Positions 1 to 7,688 of a stretch of DNA of 64,000 nucleotides are shown piece after piece (positions within the stretch are counted from its first letter, which is position 1; the number at the start of each line of letters is the position of its first letter). The position numbers and the translations under genes were made by a program. Source of the stretch: JACPVF01 sp964502095 (GTDB lineage Bacteria > Chloroflexota > Anaerolineae > Anaerolineales > Villigracilaceae); the NCBI GenBank assembly GCA_964502095.1, contig CAZCUF010000012.1, positions 48,009-112,008 of the forward strand, written 5' to 3'. The notes beneath the pieces are model-generated. The model worked only from the letters and a program-made list of their open reading frames with translations, was not told where the DNA came from and did no database searches.

Positions 1-900
1 GTCGAAGGGCGGACGCGTAGTATCGAAGACAACGTAGCCTGTGCATAGGTCAACGCCGGTCAGCAGTTGATTATGTAACGGTTCGGTCGGGTCGAGAAAG
101 CGGTCAATCGAGTAGATACCGGCGATGTCCACTTTGCCGGCTTCGTACAAGCTTTGAGGATCGCCAGTATAAAGATTGATCACGACATACGGGATGGACG
201 GCGCGCTCAGATAAAAATCGTCGTTGCGCTGATAGACGATACGCTGACGCGAAGTCCATTCGATCAGCTTATACGGGCCGGTGCCGTTGGGATGATGAAC
301 CCAATCGCTGCCCGTTTCGACGTTGGCTTTATCCACCACAAAAGCTGTGGGATAGGTGAGTTTGAGCAGGAAATAAGGTTTCGGCGCGTCGATGGTCACT
401 TGCAGTGTGTGGTCATCCAGCGCTTTCAAGCCGCTGATATGATCCGCTTTTCCAGCCGCAACATCTTTCACGCCGATGATATCGCCGAGATAAGTGATCA
501 CGGTGTCCGACTTTAAATTCGGGCTCGCCGCGCGCTCCCACGAATAGATCACATCCTGCGCGGTCACGGCGCGGCCATCGTGAAATTTGGCGTTCGCGCG
601 CAAGTGAAATGTGTATATCGTGCCGTCCGAATTAACTTCCCATGAACCGGCCAAATCTGGAACCAGGTTGAGGCGCGGATCGAACGAAACGAGTCCGCTG
701 AACGCGAGTTTGTCGCCGGAGCCGTGCGTAGTGGCGGGATCGTAGTCGCGCAGGTTGTCCGATTCGCCTCCTTCCAGCACCAAAGCCTGGTTCGGCGGAA
801 CGTTAATCTGCCACGCTGAAGCGGGTTTCACCGTGCGCAGGCCGATGAGCAACGCTGTTAAAAGAAGAACGGTTAATAACGTAGCAGATTTTTTATTCAT
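1..900 (-). CDS. ABC transporter solute-binding protein, peptide/family 5 type (C-terminus cut by window edge)
   Basis: Reading the minus strand from the ATG at 898-900 gives 300 uninterrupted codons that run off the left edge. The first 27 or so residues form a signal peptide (MNKKSATLLTVLLLTALLIG, ending near ASA). The mature part has the family 5 layout: an N-terminal lobe with LVPDLAGSWEVNSDGTIYTF and FHDGRAVTAQDVIYSWER, followed by the GTGPYKLIEW segment that is typical of oligopeptide/dipeptide-binding proteins (DppA/OppA/SBP_bac_5). It would bind a peptide or similar solute outside the membrane for an ABC importer, and permease genes would be expected beyond the left edge. The start overlaps the last 8 bases of the upstream peptidase gene, so the two are probably co-translated. 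No lipobox cysteine is seen at the signal-peptide end. The substrate cannot be told from sequence. Confidence 0.88.
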   Translation of the reverse strand, partial: MNKKSATLLTVLLLTALLIGLRTVKPASAWQINVPPNQALVLEGGESDNLRDYDPATTHGSGDKLAFSGLVSFDPRLNLVPDLAGSWEVNSDGTIYTFHLRANAKFHDGRAVTAQDVIYSWERAASPNLKSDTVITYLGDIIGVKDVAAGKADHISGLKALDDHTLQVTIDAPKPYFLLKLTYPTAFVVDKANVETGSDWVHHPNGTGPYKLIEWTSRQRIVYQRNDDFYLSAPSIPYVVINLYTGDPQSLYEAGKVDIAGIYSIDRFLDPTEPLHNQLLTGVDLCTGYVVFDTTRPPFD

Positions 901-2272
901 GTTTGTCTTCCCGTATTTGCTGGCGAAAGACGATCACGCTCAGAATAGCCACGCCGATCGACAAGCCGAATACACAACAAAGCGCGAGCATGAACAACGT
1001 CAATCCGATCGGCGGCCCGGAGGAGGTCGTCGGCGCGGAAGGTGAATTGTTATCGCTGGATGAGGAGGTTGGAACCGCGAACGGAGTCGGCGTGTTTAGT
1101 AACTGCGCGCCCGAAATGGGCACAATAGTCGGGACAAAAGTTGGGGTGGGTTGAGCGGTCGCTTGTGCGGAAGCAGTGCGCGGCTGGGCGTGAATCGAGG
1201 CGCGCCAGGCGTCCTCGAGTCCGTCCACGTTGAATCCGTACACTTTTTGCAGGGCGTCATCCACACTGGTTCCATCGCGCAGTGCGATCAGCAGGGAAGT
1301 CATTTGCTGTTGCCCATAGGTCTTGATCAGAAAATTGACGATGCTGAACGACTCGCTGTACGAGAGATATGCTTTGGTGGGAACTTCGGAAAAGCCACTG
1401 CTCAAAGAACGCACGCTGAGCAATTCATTATTTTTAACGGCGTCATCGAGTTGCGATTGCGAGGCGGAATCCAATGAGCCTTCGCTGTAAACCGCCAGGC
1501 CTTCGTTCAACCAGGTGGGCACGGAACCCAAACATGAAAAAGTGAGATGACCGACCAGCACGTGAGTCAGTTCGTGCACTTCCGCTGTGCGCCCCCAGGC
1601 AAGGTCGGCTTGCGAGATGCCGATGATGACGATGTTTTGTTCGGGAAAGGCCTGTCCGCCGGTCCATGACGGTTCGTACAGAATGGCCTGTTGCATATCG
1701 TCCGTGCTGGCATAAATGTAAAGATCGATTGGCTGGTCGGGAGCCAGGCCGGTATCGTGTTCGAGGCGGGCGAGTCCGCTGACTGCGGAGTTCAGTAAAT
1801 CCTGCGCGAAAGCTTGATTTCCACTATACCAATGCAGGTTGAGTTTGCCGGATGAAACGGTCTGCCACGGATGGATATCATCCAGCCATGTGACCGATTG
1901 CTGGTCGGTAACCGTTTCGTTCCCCGCCGAATCCTGATACCGCCAACGCCACCAGATACTCGTCCCGGGCGGCAGTGACCCGCTCTGACGCATATCCCAC
2001 GTCCATGAAACGTCCACACTTTTGCCCGGCGTGAATTGCGGGAAGCCCTTGGCGAGCACTTGTCCGCAAGTCAATTGTTGTGTGCCATATTCGAGCGTTA
2101 CGGACGTAATATCCGCACTGCTTTGCAGGGAGGTTTCAAACGTAATGGTATTGGGAAAATCGATTGTGACTCCCTTATTCAACATTTTCGCCGCGGGCGC
2201 GGCGGAAACAGAATGAAAAGGGAGCAATAGAAATCCTGCCAAAACCAGGATTCGTAGAACCCGAGTGTGCAT
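893..2272 (-). CDS. Membrane-anchored peptidase MA-like metalloprotease
   Basis: This 459-residue protein has a signal peptide (about residues 1-25), an N-terminal beta-rich region, and a zinc-protease core. The core carries HELTH at about 233-237 and NEGLAVYSEG at about 255-264, where the downstream Glu is the expected third zinc ligand of a gluzincin. After the core comes a Thr/Pro/Ser-rich linker (about 370-420), one transmembrane helix (about 425-450) and a short charged cytoplasmic tail ending in KHE. This order matches the peptidase MA family common in Chloroflexota: an extracytoplasmic catalytic domain on a stalk held by a C-terminal anchor. The substrate is unknown. It is followed with an 8-base overlap by the solute-binding protein gene, so a role in digesting extracellular peptides for uptake is a reasonable inference but is not shown. 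Confidence 0.85.
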   Translation of the reverse strand: MHTRVLRILVLAGFLLLPFHSVSAAPAAKMLNKGVTIDFPNTITFETSLQSSADITSVTLEYGTQQLTCGQVLAKGFPQFTPGKSVDVSWTWDMRQSGSLPPGTSIWWRWRYQDSAGNETVTDQQSVTWLDDIHPWQTVSSGKLNLHWYSGNQAFAQDLLNSAVSGLARLEHDTGLAPDQPIDLYIYASTDDMQQAILYEPSWTGGQAFPEQNIVIIGISQADLAWGRTAEVHELTHVLVGHLTFSCLGSVPTWLNEGLAVYSEGSLDSASQSQLDDAVKNNELLSVRSLSSGFSEVPTKAYLSYSESFSIVNFLIKTYGQQQMTSLLIALRDGTSVDDALQKVYGFNVDGLEDAWRASIHAQPRTASAQATAQPTPTFVPTIVPISGAQLLNTPTPFAVPTSSSSDNNSPSAPTTSSGPPIGLTLFMLALCCVFGLSIGVAILSVIVFRQQIREDKHE

Positions 2273-2357
2273 GAATGCCTCCTTGGATTGAACGTGCGGG
2301 TAACTATATCATGATTCTTTTTTAGTCCTGCCCTCACAAGAATGTAAATCGGCTTAA

Positions 2358-2386
2358 TTGACTCAAGTTCCTCTTGCATGTATAAT
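2358..2386 (+). promoter_or_regulatory. Sigma-70-type promoter of the signalling cluster
   Basis: TTGACT at 2358-2363 and TATAAT at 2381-2386 are separated by exactly 17 bases, a near-consensus housekeeping promoter. Transcription should start near 2393. The -10 box lies upstream of the ATG at 2429, which supports that start over the in-frame ATG at 2378, which would precede the transcript. Confidence 0.85.
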
Positions 2387-2392
2387 CCTTAC

Positions 2393-2419
2393 AGAACCCC
2401 CTCATCCGAGGGGTTTTCT
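2393..2419 (+). promoter_or_regulatory. 5' UTR hairpin, possible attenuator
   Basis: Directly after the predicted transcription start, AGAACCCCCTC and GAGGGGTTTTCT can pair around an ATCC loop with one bulged C. The hairpin is GC-rich, followed by TTTT, and ends about 10 bases before the start codon at 2429. It could stabilise the 5' end of the mRNA or act as a weak attenuator. Which of these applies is inference. Confidence 0.45.
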
Positions 2420-2428
2420 GAGGCTTGC

Positions 2429-3235
2429 ATGGCATTGCGCGGCAATTTACGCGACTTTACGATCACCCAATTACTGAACCTGATCAATCTGGCCAACAAA
2501 ACCGGTACGCTCATTGTGGACGGCCCGACCGAACAGGCACAGGTGGCCTTTCGCGACGGGAAACTTTCCTGGGCCCACATCGGGCAGGAAGACAACCGGC
2601 TCGCCGCAGTTCTGCACCGCGCCAACAAATTGACTGCGAATCAGTATCGTGCCATCGTACAGCGCGACGGCCAGGTGACGGACAAGGAATTGGGTCTGTT
2701 GCTGATCAACGCCGGTTACGTCACTCAGGAGGATATCCTCCTCAATTTGCAGACTTATTTCACCGAGTGCGTGCGCCGGCTCTTTACCTGGGTGGAAGGC
2801 CTCTTTCGCTTTGAAGCCGGTCTGCTCCCGCCCGAAGACCGCATCAACGTGCGCCTCGACCTTGAAAACATTATCATCGAAGGCTCGCGTCAACTGCGCG
2901 AATGGGAACAACTGCAGGATGAGATTCCCAGCCTCGAAATGGCGCTCAAATTTACCGAGCGTCCGTTGACCAATATCAACTTGAGCGTCGAGGAATGGCG
3001 CGTGGTCAAGTACATCAACCCGAAGAACACCATGAAGCAGATCGCGGGAGCCAGTAAGTTGAACGAACTCGAGATCCGCCGCATTGTGTACGGACTCTTG
3101 CAGGCGGGTTTGGTGGAAATCATTCGCCCCGAGGGCGCGGCGCCGCCGGTCAACCCCAAGATGTTCCCCACGCAGGACAAGGAAGAACAAAAATCGCTGA
3201 TCAACAAATTAATTGGTCGCATCCGCACCATGTAA
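2429..3235 (+). CDS. DUF4388 (PATAN-type) domain protein
   Basis: I place the start at 2429 (MALRGNLRDF), giving 268 residues. It follows a GAGG ribosome-binding site and lies downstream of the promoter at 2358-2386. The N-terminal ~110 residues match DUF4388: 'LRDFTITQLLNLINLANKTG' followed by a short strand, GKLSWAHIG, and an alpha-helical segment. This domain is usually found next to response regulators and small GTPases in gliding and signalling bacteria. The C-terminal part contains a winged-helix-like stretch (WRVVKYINPKNTMKQIAGAS, then ELEIRRIVYGLLQAGLVEI), so it may bind DNA or serve as a scaffold. No catalytic motif is seen. It is first in a same-strand cluster and lies 24 bases before the GTPase gene, which makes it the likely partner or regulator of that GTPase. 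Confidence 0.85.
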   Translation: MALRGNLRDFTITQLLNLINLANKTGTLIVDGPTEQAQVAFRDGKLSWAHIGQEDNRLAAVLHRANKLTANQYRAIVQRDGQVTDKELGLLLINAGYVTQEDILLNLQTYFTECVRRLFTWVEGLFRFEAGLLPPEDRINVRLDLENIIIEGSRQLREWEQLQDEIPSLEMALKFTERPLTNINLSVEEWRVVKYINPKNTMKQIAGASKLNELEIRRIVYGLLQAGLVEIIRPEGAAPPVNPKMFPTQDKEEQKSLINKLIGRIRTM

Positions 3236-3259
3236 TCACGGCAGATAAGGATTCGAAAC

Positions 3260-3799
3260 ATGCAAACGGTCAAAATGGTGGTAACAGGTCCATTCAGCGC
3301 TGGCAAGACGGAGTTTATCCAGTCGGTCAGCGAAATTGACGTTGTTTCGACGGAGCGGAAGGTTTCATCCAAAGACGAGCGTGCCGTGAAAAATGCCACC
3401 ACCGTAGCCATGGACTTTGGCCGCATTACGGTGGATGAAGACCTGGTGCTGTATCTCTTTGGGACTCCCGGACAGAAGCGTTTCGACTTCATGTGGGAGA
3501 TTCTCTCCGAGGGCATGCTCGGGTTTATCGTCATGATCGATTCCACCCGCCCCGAAACATTCCGTGAAGCCCGTTCGATCCTCGAAACCTTCCGCGCTTA
3601 CGCGCCTACGCCGTATGTGGTCGCGGCCAATAAACAGGATAAGCCCGACGCTTGGGAAATCGAAGATATGCGTCACGCTCTGCGGCTGGATGCCAAGACC
3701 AAACTCCTGCCCTGTATTGCCCGTGACCGTAAAAAGGTCAAAGCAGTGCTCCTTGAATTGCTCTACAGCATTCTCGAGGAAATGGAGAATGGCAAGTAA
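3260..3799 (+). CDS. CvnD/MglA-like small GTPase
   Basis: This 179-residue protein is a single small-GTPase domain. The P-loop GPFSAGKTEF is at residues 10-19. The G3 region reads LYLFGTPGQKRF, where the usual Asp of DxxG is Gly, and G4 is NKQD. The FGTPGQ form followed by FMWEIL is typical of the CvnD group of bacterial GTPases found in Streptomyces conservons and related modules, so the loss of Asp is a family trait rather than decay. It should act as a GTP-dependent switch in the cytoplasm. The adjacent DUF4388 gene and the downstream giant kinase suggest a conservon-like signalling module, although the usual roadblock and DUF742 genes are not present here. No separate GTPase-activating protein is recognisable. 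Confidence 0.9.
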   Translation: MQTVKMVVTGPFSAGKTEFIQSVSEIDVVSTERKVSSKDERAVKNATTVAMDFGRITVDEDLVLYLFGTPGQKRFDFMWEILSEGMLGFIVMIDSTRPETFREARSILETFRAYAPTPYVVAANKQDKPDAWEIEDMRHALRLDAKTKLLPCIARDRKKVKAVLLELLYSILEEMENGK

Positions 3800-3826
3800 C
3801 TCAAACATGCCGCCGGATGAAAAAGC

Positions 3827-4627
3827 GTGTCGTCCATCACCACTGATCAGGGCATTGTTCATTACGAAGTCTACGGGCGCGGCAAGCCGGTTATTCTTCT
3901 GCATGGCTGGTTAGGTTCCTGGGGGTTGTGGCAGGAGACCATGGCCTTCCTGGGCGCGTTCTATCGCACCTATGCCCTGGATTTTTGGGGATTTGGCGAA
4001 TCGGGAAAAAAGCGCGATACCTATGCCGTTCAAGATTTCGTCAGCCTTGTCGATCAGTTCATGGAACAATTGGGCATTGCGCGTGCGCCGATCGTCGGCC
4101 ACAGCATGGGCGGCACAGTCAGTCTCTCGGTCGCGATCAAATATCCCGAACGCGCCAGCAAGGTAGTGACCGTTGGCTCGCCGATTGTGGGTTCCTCTCT
4201 GGCGCCGTTATTAAAGCTGGCGGGTTATCGTCCGATCGCCTTCTTCTTATTTAATATGATGGGCCCGTTCCGCGCCTGGATGAAGTATTATTATTCCCAT
4301 CGCATTTGCAGTGACCCGCGTTTTCCGAACATGATGGATCGTGACCTTTCGCGCACCACCCTTGAATCGTTTCTGCTCTCGATTGCCTCGCTTCGCCGCA
4401 CGGACCTTCGGCCAGATCTCGGCCGGATTAAAGTTCCCGCCCTGGGCATGTACGGCGACCGCGACAAAGTGGTGCATCCGCTTCAATGGCAGCCGATGCT
4501 CAAAGGTATTGCCCAGGTTCACATCGAGCGTTTTCCGAAAGCCGGACATTTTCCGATGTTGGAAGAACCGAATGAATTTAGTCAGAAACTCAAGGCATTT
4601 CTCGATGAAGAGATTCCCGCGGCATGA
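3827..4627 (+). CDS. Alpha/beta hydrolase (intact catalytic triad)
   Basis: This 266-residue alpha/beta hydrolase starts at GTG 3827, preceded by GGATGAAAAA. The oxyanion region HGWLGSWGLW is at about 26-35. The nucleophile elbow GHSMGG places the catalytic Ser at residue 93, the acid is probably in MYGDRDKVV, and the histidine is in AGHFPMLEEP near residue 243. The fold fits an esterase, thioesterase or epoxide/haloalkane-type hydrolase, and the substrate cannot be named. It ends with a 4-base ATGA overlap with the V4R gene, so both are translated together. A close paralogue lies at 16428-17216 at the far end of the same cluster with near-identical spacing of these motifs but without the serine. 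Confidence 0.88.
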   Translation: MSSITTDQGIVHYEVYGRGKPVILLHGWLGSWGLWQETMAFLGAFYRTYALDFWGFGESGKKRDTYAVQDFVSLVDQFMEQLGIARAPIVGHSMGGTVSLSVAIKYPERASKVVTVGSPIVGSSLAPLLKLAGYRPIAFFLFNMMGPFRAWMKYYYSHRICSDPRFPNMMDRDLSRTTLESFLLSIASLRRTDLRPDLGRIKVPALGMYGDRDKVVHPLQWQPMLKGIAQVHIERFPKAGHFPMLEEPNEFSQKLKAFLDEEIPAA

Positions 4628-5244
4628 GTGAATCCTATTTCTACCCACAGCACATGGGGCGGATCATTTTACAGGCCATGGAAGAGGTGATTGGCCGCAA
4701 CGGCGTAAATGCCGTGTTGAACCTGACCGCGTTGGGCGACCTTATCGATCATTATCCGCCGCCCACTTCTGAGCTTGCCTTTCCATTTGAAACGGTGAGC
4801 CGCCTGCATATCGGGCTGGAAAAGGCTTACGGTCCGCGCGGGGGACGCGGCCTGGCGTTGAGGATCGGCCGGGCCTGTTTCAATTACGGCCTGCGCGAAT
4901 ATGGCTCCCAGTTGGGCCTGACGGAGATGGCCTTCCGCCTGCTCCCGTTACCCACCAAATTGCACGTTGGGGCGAAATCTTTCGCGGATTTGTTCAACCG
5001 TCACACCGACCAAGTCGTTCGGCTGGAAGAGACCGATTACCAAATTTCCTGGATTATCGAGCGCTGTCCGCTTTGCTGGGGCCGCAAAACCAATGACTCG
5101 GTCTGTCATTTGGCTGTGGGACTTTTGCAGGAATCGCTCTATTGGTTGAGTAGTGGTAAGATATTTAATGTAGAAGAGACAGAATGTATTGCCCGAGGCG
5201 ATCCCACCTGTACAATCCTGGTCGACAAGATCCCCATTTCCTAG
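4624..5244 (+). CDS. V4R domain protein (small hydrophobic ligand sensor)
   Basis: This 206-residue protein's second half matches the V4R (4-vinyl reductase) domain: WIIERCPLCWGRK, then a spaced Cys (SVCHLAVG), then a final segment with EETECIARGDPTC. The conserved cysteines may bind zinc. V4R domains occur in BchJ, in XylR/DmpR-type regulators that bind aromatic or hydrophobic compounds, and in TRAPP subunits. The N-terminal half is alpha-helical with no other motif. The gene begins inside the stop codon of the hydrolase (ATGA at 4624-4627). In this cluster it could sense a lipid- or aldehyde-like molecule made or cleaved by the neighbouring enzymes, which is inference. Confidence 0.85.
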   Translation: MSESYFYPQHMGRIILQAMEEVIGRNGVNAVLNLTALGDLIDHYPPPTSELAFPFETVSRLHIGLEKAYGPRGGRGLALRIGRACFNYGLREYGSQLGLTEMAFRLLPLPTKLHVGAKSFADLFNRHTDQVVRLEETDYQISWIIERCPLCWGRKTNDSVCHLAVGLLQESLYWLSSGKIFNVEETECIARGDPTCTILVDKIPIS

Positions 5245-5263
5245 AATGTTATCAAATCTGTAT

Positions 5264-5292
5264 GGGCGGGTATACCCCGCCCTTACTATAAT
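5264..5292 (+). promoter_or_regulatory. GC hairpin followed by a -10 box just before the beta-helix gene
   Basis: GGGCGGG (5264-5270) pairs with CCCGCCC (5276-5282) after the V4R gene. There is no T-tract, so termination would be weak. TATAAT follows at 5287-5292, only 11 bases before the ATG at 5304, so a transcript from it would have a leader of a few bases at most. No good -35 box is visible. Confidence 0.5.
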
Positions 5293-5303
5293 TGTCTTCG
5301 CTT

Positions 5304-6581
5304 ATGTTGAAGGTTATCCTTAACGCCCTGAATCCGATCGCTCCGTTTTGCGAGCCGGCCCGCGACCTGCGTATTCAAAATTTCCCGCTCTGGCTGCATC
5401 AACGGAATCTTCTCGCGCCTTATACGACCCGGGAACTGGAACTGAAATCCGGCGAGCGCCTGCCTCCCACACGCGAACCTACTTTGATGTACCGGGACAA
5501 TTTATATTTCGACGAAGAATATATTCGCGCCTTCATGACCGAGGCCAGGAAACGAAAGCTGGCCGTGCGCGCCGCGTTTTCCGCAGACGATCCCACCTTC
5601 CGCGAACATGCCCTGCCGCTCTCCACTTCGTATACTCCCGCCGGCAGTTTGTATCTGGCGGATTTATGGTATTACCCGAAAGGCCCGGTGGCGGATGTGG
5701 AGCCGCTGGTGATCGACCTGCAGGCGCGCGAGATCGGTTATTATCATGTACCCACGTATATGGCCGATCAGCGCGGCGATCTGGTGTTTCAGGTTCCACT
5801 GCGCGGCCTGCTGGCGATCGATTCCTGGGTGCACGTGTTCATCGCCGATGTGGTATTCGGCTTGTTCTCACGCGGCGCCCGCTTCGAGAAGCGCCTCGCG
5901 GAGGATTTGAACTTCAAATTGAGAATCCTCGCCCGAGCGATCTATGAAGGACGCCAGGTACTGGAATGTTCGGAGTTGGTGAAGATTGGCAGGAATTGCG
6001 TCATTGACCCAAGCGCGATTATCCACGGACCGACCACCATCGGCGATAACGTTACCATCAACGCGGGCGCGGTCATCGAAAATTCGATCATCGGCAACAA
6101 CGTTAATATTTCCCAGGATGTGCAGGTGATGTTGTCCGTAGTGGGGGATGGGACGTTTCTGCCTTTCCGTTCCGCCTTGTTCATGACCACTATTATGGAC
6201 AACAGCATGGTGGCGCAAAATACCTGCCTGCAAATGTCGGTGGTGGGACGGAATACTTTCATCGGCGCGGGCTCCACGTGGACCGATTACAATCTGATCC
6301 CCGCCCCGATCCGCGCCATTGGCGGCGATGGAAAATTGCATCCCTCCAACCGCCCGGTCATGGGCGGCTGTGTGGGACACAATTGCCGCATCGGTTCGGG
6401 CATGATCGTCTATCCGGCGCGCACCATTGAATCCGATGTGGTGCTGGTCGCTTCCAGCAAACGCCGCGTCATCGATCACGATATTCGCTTTAGCGACAGC
6501 GATCATCATCAACTGCGCGCGGCTCGTCTCCACCAGACTCCGTATCACCGCCAACCGCAGGCGGAAGTAGAGTCCTGGTGA
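5304..6581 (+). CDS. Left-handed beta-helix (hexapeptide) protein, transferase-like
   Basis: I take the ATG at 5304 (MLKVILNALN), giving 425 residues; an in-frame TTG lies 12 bases upstream. The N-terminal ~210 residues resemble nothing I can name. From about residue 225 there are many hexapeptide turns: IGRNCVIDPSAIIHGP, TIGDNVTINAGAVIENS, IIGNNVNISQDVQV, VVGRNTFIGAG, and CRIGSGMIVYPARTIESDVVL. These form a left-handed parallel beta-helix as in acyl- and nucleotidyl-transferases. No acyltransferase catalytic His or nucleotidyltransferase signature is obvious, so it may be an acyltransferase, a sugar-nucleotide enzyme or a scaffold. The stop codon overlaps the GTG of the next gene, indicating coupling with the acyl-ACP-reductase-like enzyme. 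Confidence 0.8.
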   Translation: MLKVILNALNPIAPFCEPARDLRIQNFPLWLHQRNLLAPYTTRELELKSGERLPPTREPTLMYRDNLYFDEEYIRAFMTEARKRKLAVRAAFSADDPTFREHALPLSTSYTPAGSLYLADLWYYPKGPVADVEPLVIDLQAREIGYYHVPTYMADQRGDLVFQVPLRGLLAIDSWVHVFIADVVFGLFSRGARFEKRLAEDLNFKLRILARAIYEGRQVLECSELVKIGRNCVIDPSAIIHGPTTIGDNVTINAGAVIENSIIGNNVNISQDVQVMLSVVGDGTFLPFRSALFMTTIMDNSMVAQNTCLQMSVVGRNTFIGAGSTWTDYNLIPAPIRAIGGDGKLHPSNRPVMGGCVGHNCRIGSGMIVYPARTIESDVVLVASSKRRVIDHDIRFSDSDHHQLRAARLHQTPYHRQPQAEVESW

Positions 6582-7672
6582 GCATGGACACATTCGCTTT
6601 CATTATTCATCCGATCGACCCCAAGCGCGATGTCAGCCGAAAGTTTCCTCTTCTGGGGCGTGTGTTGAGCGAGCGGCAGATAGATTTTTTTTCCACCTAC
6701 TTTCCTCCCGTTTACATCTCGGAAATCGAAGGAATCGCCTCAACGGAAACCGGACGCCAGATCAAAGGCTGGTTCATCGCCTGTCCGTTCACGCCCCGAC
6801 GAATGATGGAGTTGCCGGAAAAAACGGTTTATCGTAAGATTGTCCAAACGGGCCGTATGGCCGAACGCCTGGGCGCAAATATTCTCGGTTTGGGCGCATT
6901 CACCTCCGTGGTTGGGGATGCCGGCCTGACAATTGCCCGGGAACTGGATGTGCCGGTGACCACTGGTGATTCGTACACAGTGGCATTGGCTGTACAAGCC
7001 ATTCGTAGAGCGGCCTGCCTGATGGATATTAATATGCAGGATGCGACAGTCGCTGTGGTCGGTGCAACAGGGGCTATTGGCCGCGTCTGCGCGGACCTGC
7101 TGGCGGGTGAGGCCGCCCGATTACTGCTTGTTGCCCGGGATGAGAAAAAACTCGAAGCTCTGCGTGACCGGCTCAAAGCGGGTGCGCGAGCCGAATTGAT
7201 CGTCAGCACGAAAATGGAAGCGTTATCCGAAGCCCAATTGATTCTGACGGTGACGAGCGCCATCCACGACGTCATCCAGCCGGAGCACCTACTGCCGGGC
7301 AGTGTGATTTGTGACGTGGCCCGCCCAAGAGATGTTTCTGCAATGGTGGCCGCGGTCAGGGATGATATATTGGTGATTGACGGCGGCATGGTGGACGTGC
7401 CCGGCCCCGTGAATTTTCACTTTAATTTTGGCTTTCCGCCCGGCAAAGCGTACGCCTGCATGGCAGAGACCATGGCGCTGGCTTTGGAGGGCCGATTTGA
7501 AGATTACACTGTTGGCAAGCAACTCACACTGGAACGCGTACAGGAGATTACGACCATCGCTGAAAGACACGGTTTTCGATTAAGCGGCTTCCGTTCGTTC
7601 GAACGCGAAGTGACCGAGGCCCAAATTGAAACGATCCGCCGGAATGCCCGCAGAGGCAGGCGGCGCGAATGA
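6578..7672 (+). CDS. Acyl-ACP reductase-like / shikimate-dehydrogenase-fold oxidoreductase
   Basis: This 364-residue protein has an N-terminal domain with LGLGAFTSVVGDAG and VTTGDSYTVALAVQ, then a Rossmann fold with VAVVGATGAIGRVCADLL (about 150-167), followed by VICDVARPRDVS and DGGMVDVPG. This order and these motifs resemble cyanobacterial long-chain acyl-ACP reductase (AAR), which makes fatty aldehydes with NADPH. The Cys in VICDVARP might correspond to the thioester-forming cysteine, but I cannot confirm the alignment. Automatic pipelines often label this family shikimate/quinate dehydrogenase. The start is the GTG overlapping the previous stop (GTGA), or alternatively the ATG at 6584. 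No aldehyde-deformylating oxygenase gene is nearby, so alkane synthesis is not implied. The next gene starts 16 bases downstream. Confidence 0.75.
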   Translation: MSMDTFAFIIHPIDPKRDVSRKFPLLGRVLSERQIDFFSTYFPPVYISEIEGIASTETGRQIKGWFIACPFTPRRMMELPEKTVYRKIVQTGRMAERLGANILGLGAFTSVVGDAGLTIARELDVPVTTGDSYTVALAVQAIRRAACLMDINMQDATVAVVGATGAIGRVCADLLAGEAARLLLVARDEKKLEALRDRLKAGARAELIVSTKMEALSEAQLILTVTSAIHDVIQPEHLLPGSVICDVARPRDVSAMVAAVRDDILVIDGGMVDVPGPVNFHFNFGFPPGKAYACMAETMALALEGRFEDYTVGKQLTLERVQEITTIAERHGFRLSGFRSFEREVTEAQIETIRRNARRGRRRE

Positions 7673-7688
7673 GGATGAGGAGGTTCGT

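Noticed and set aside
2378..2428. Upstream ATG at 2378 for the DUF4388 protein
   Set aside because: It lies before the predicted transcription start and overlaps the -10 box, and it has no ribosome site.
6578..7672. Alkane biosynthesis pair
   Set aside because: No aldehyde-deformylating oxygenase-like gene lies nearby, so only AAR-like similarity is claimed.
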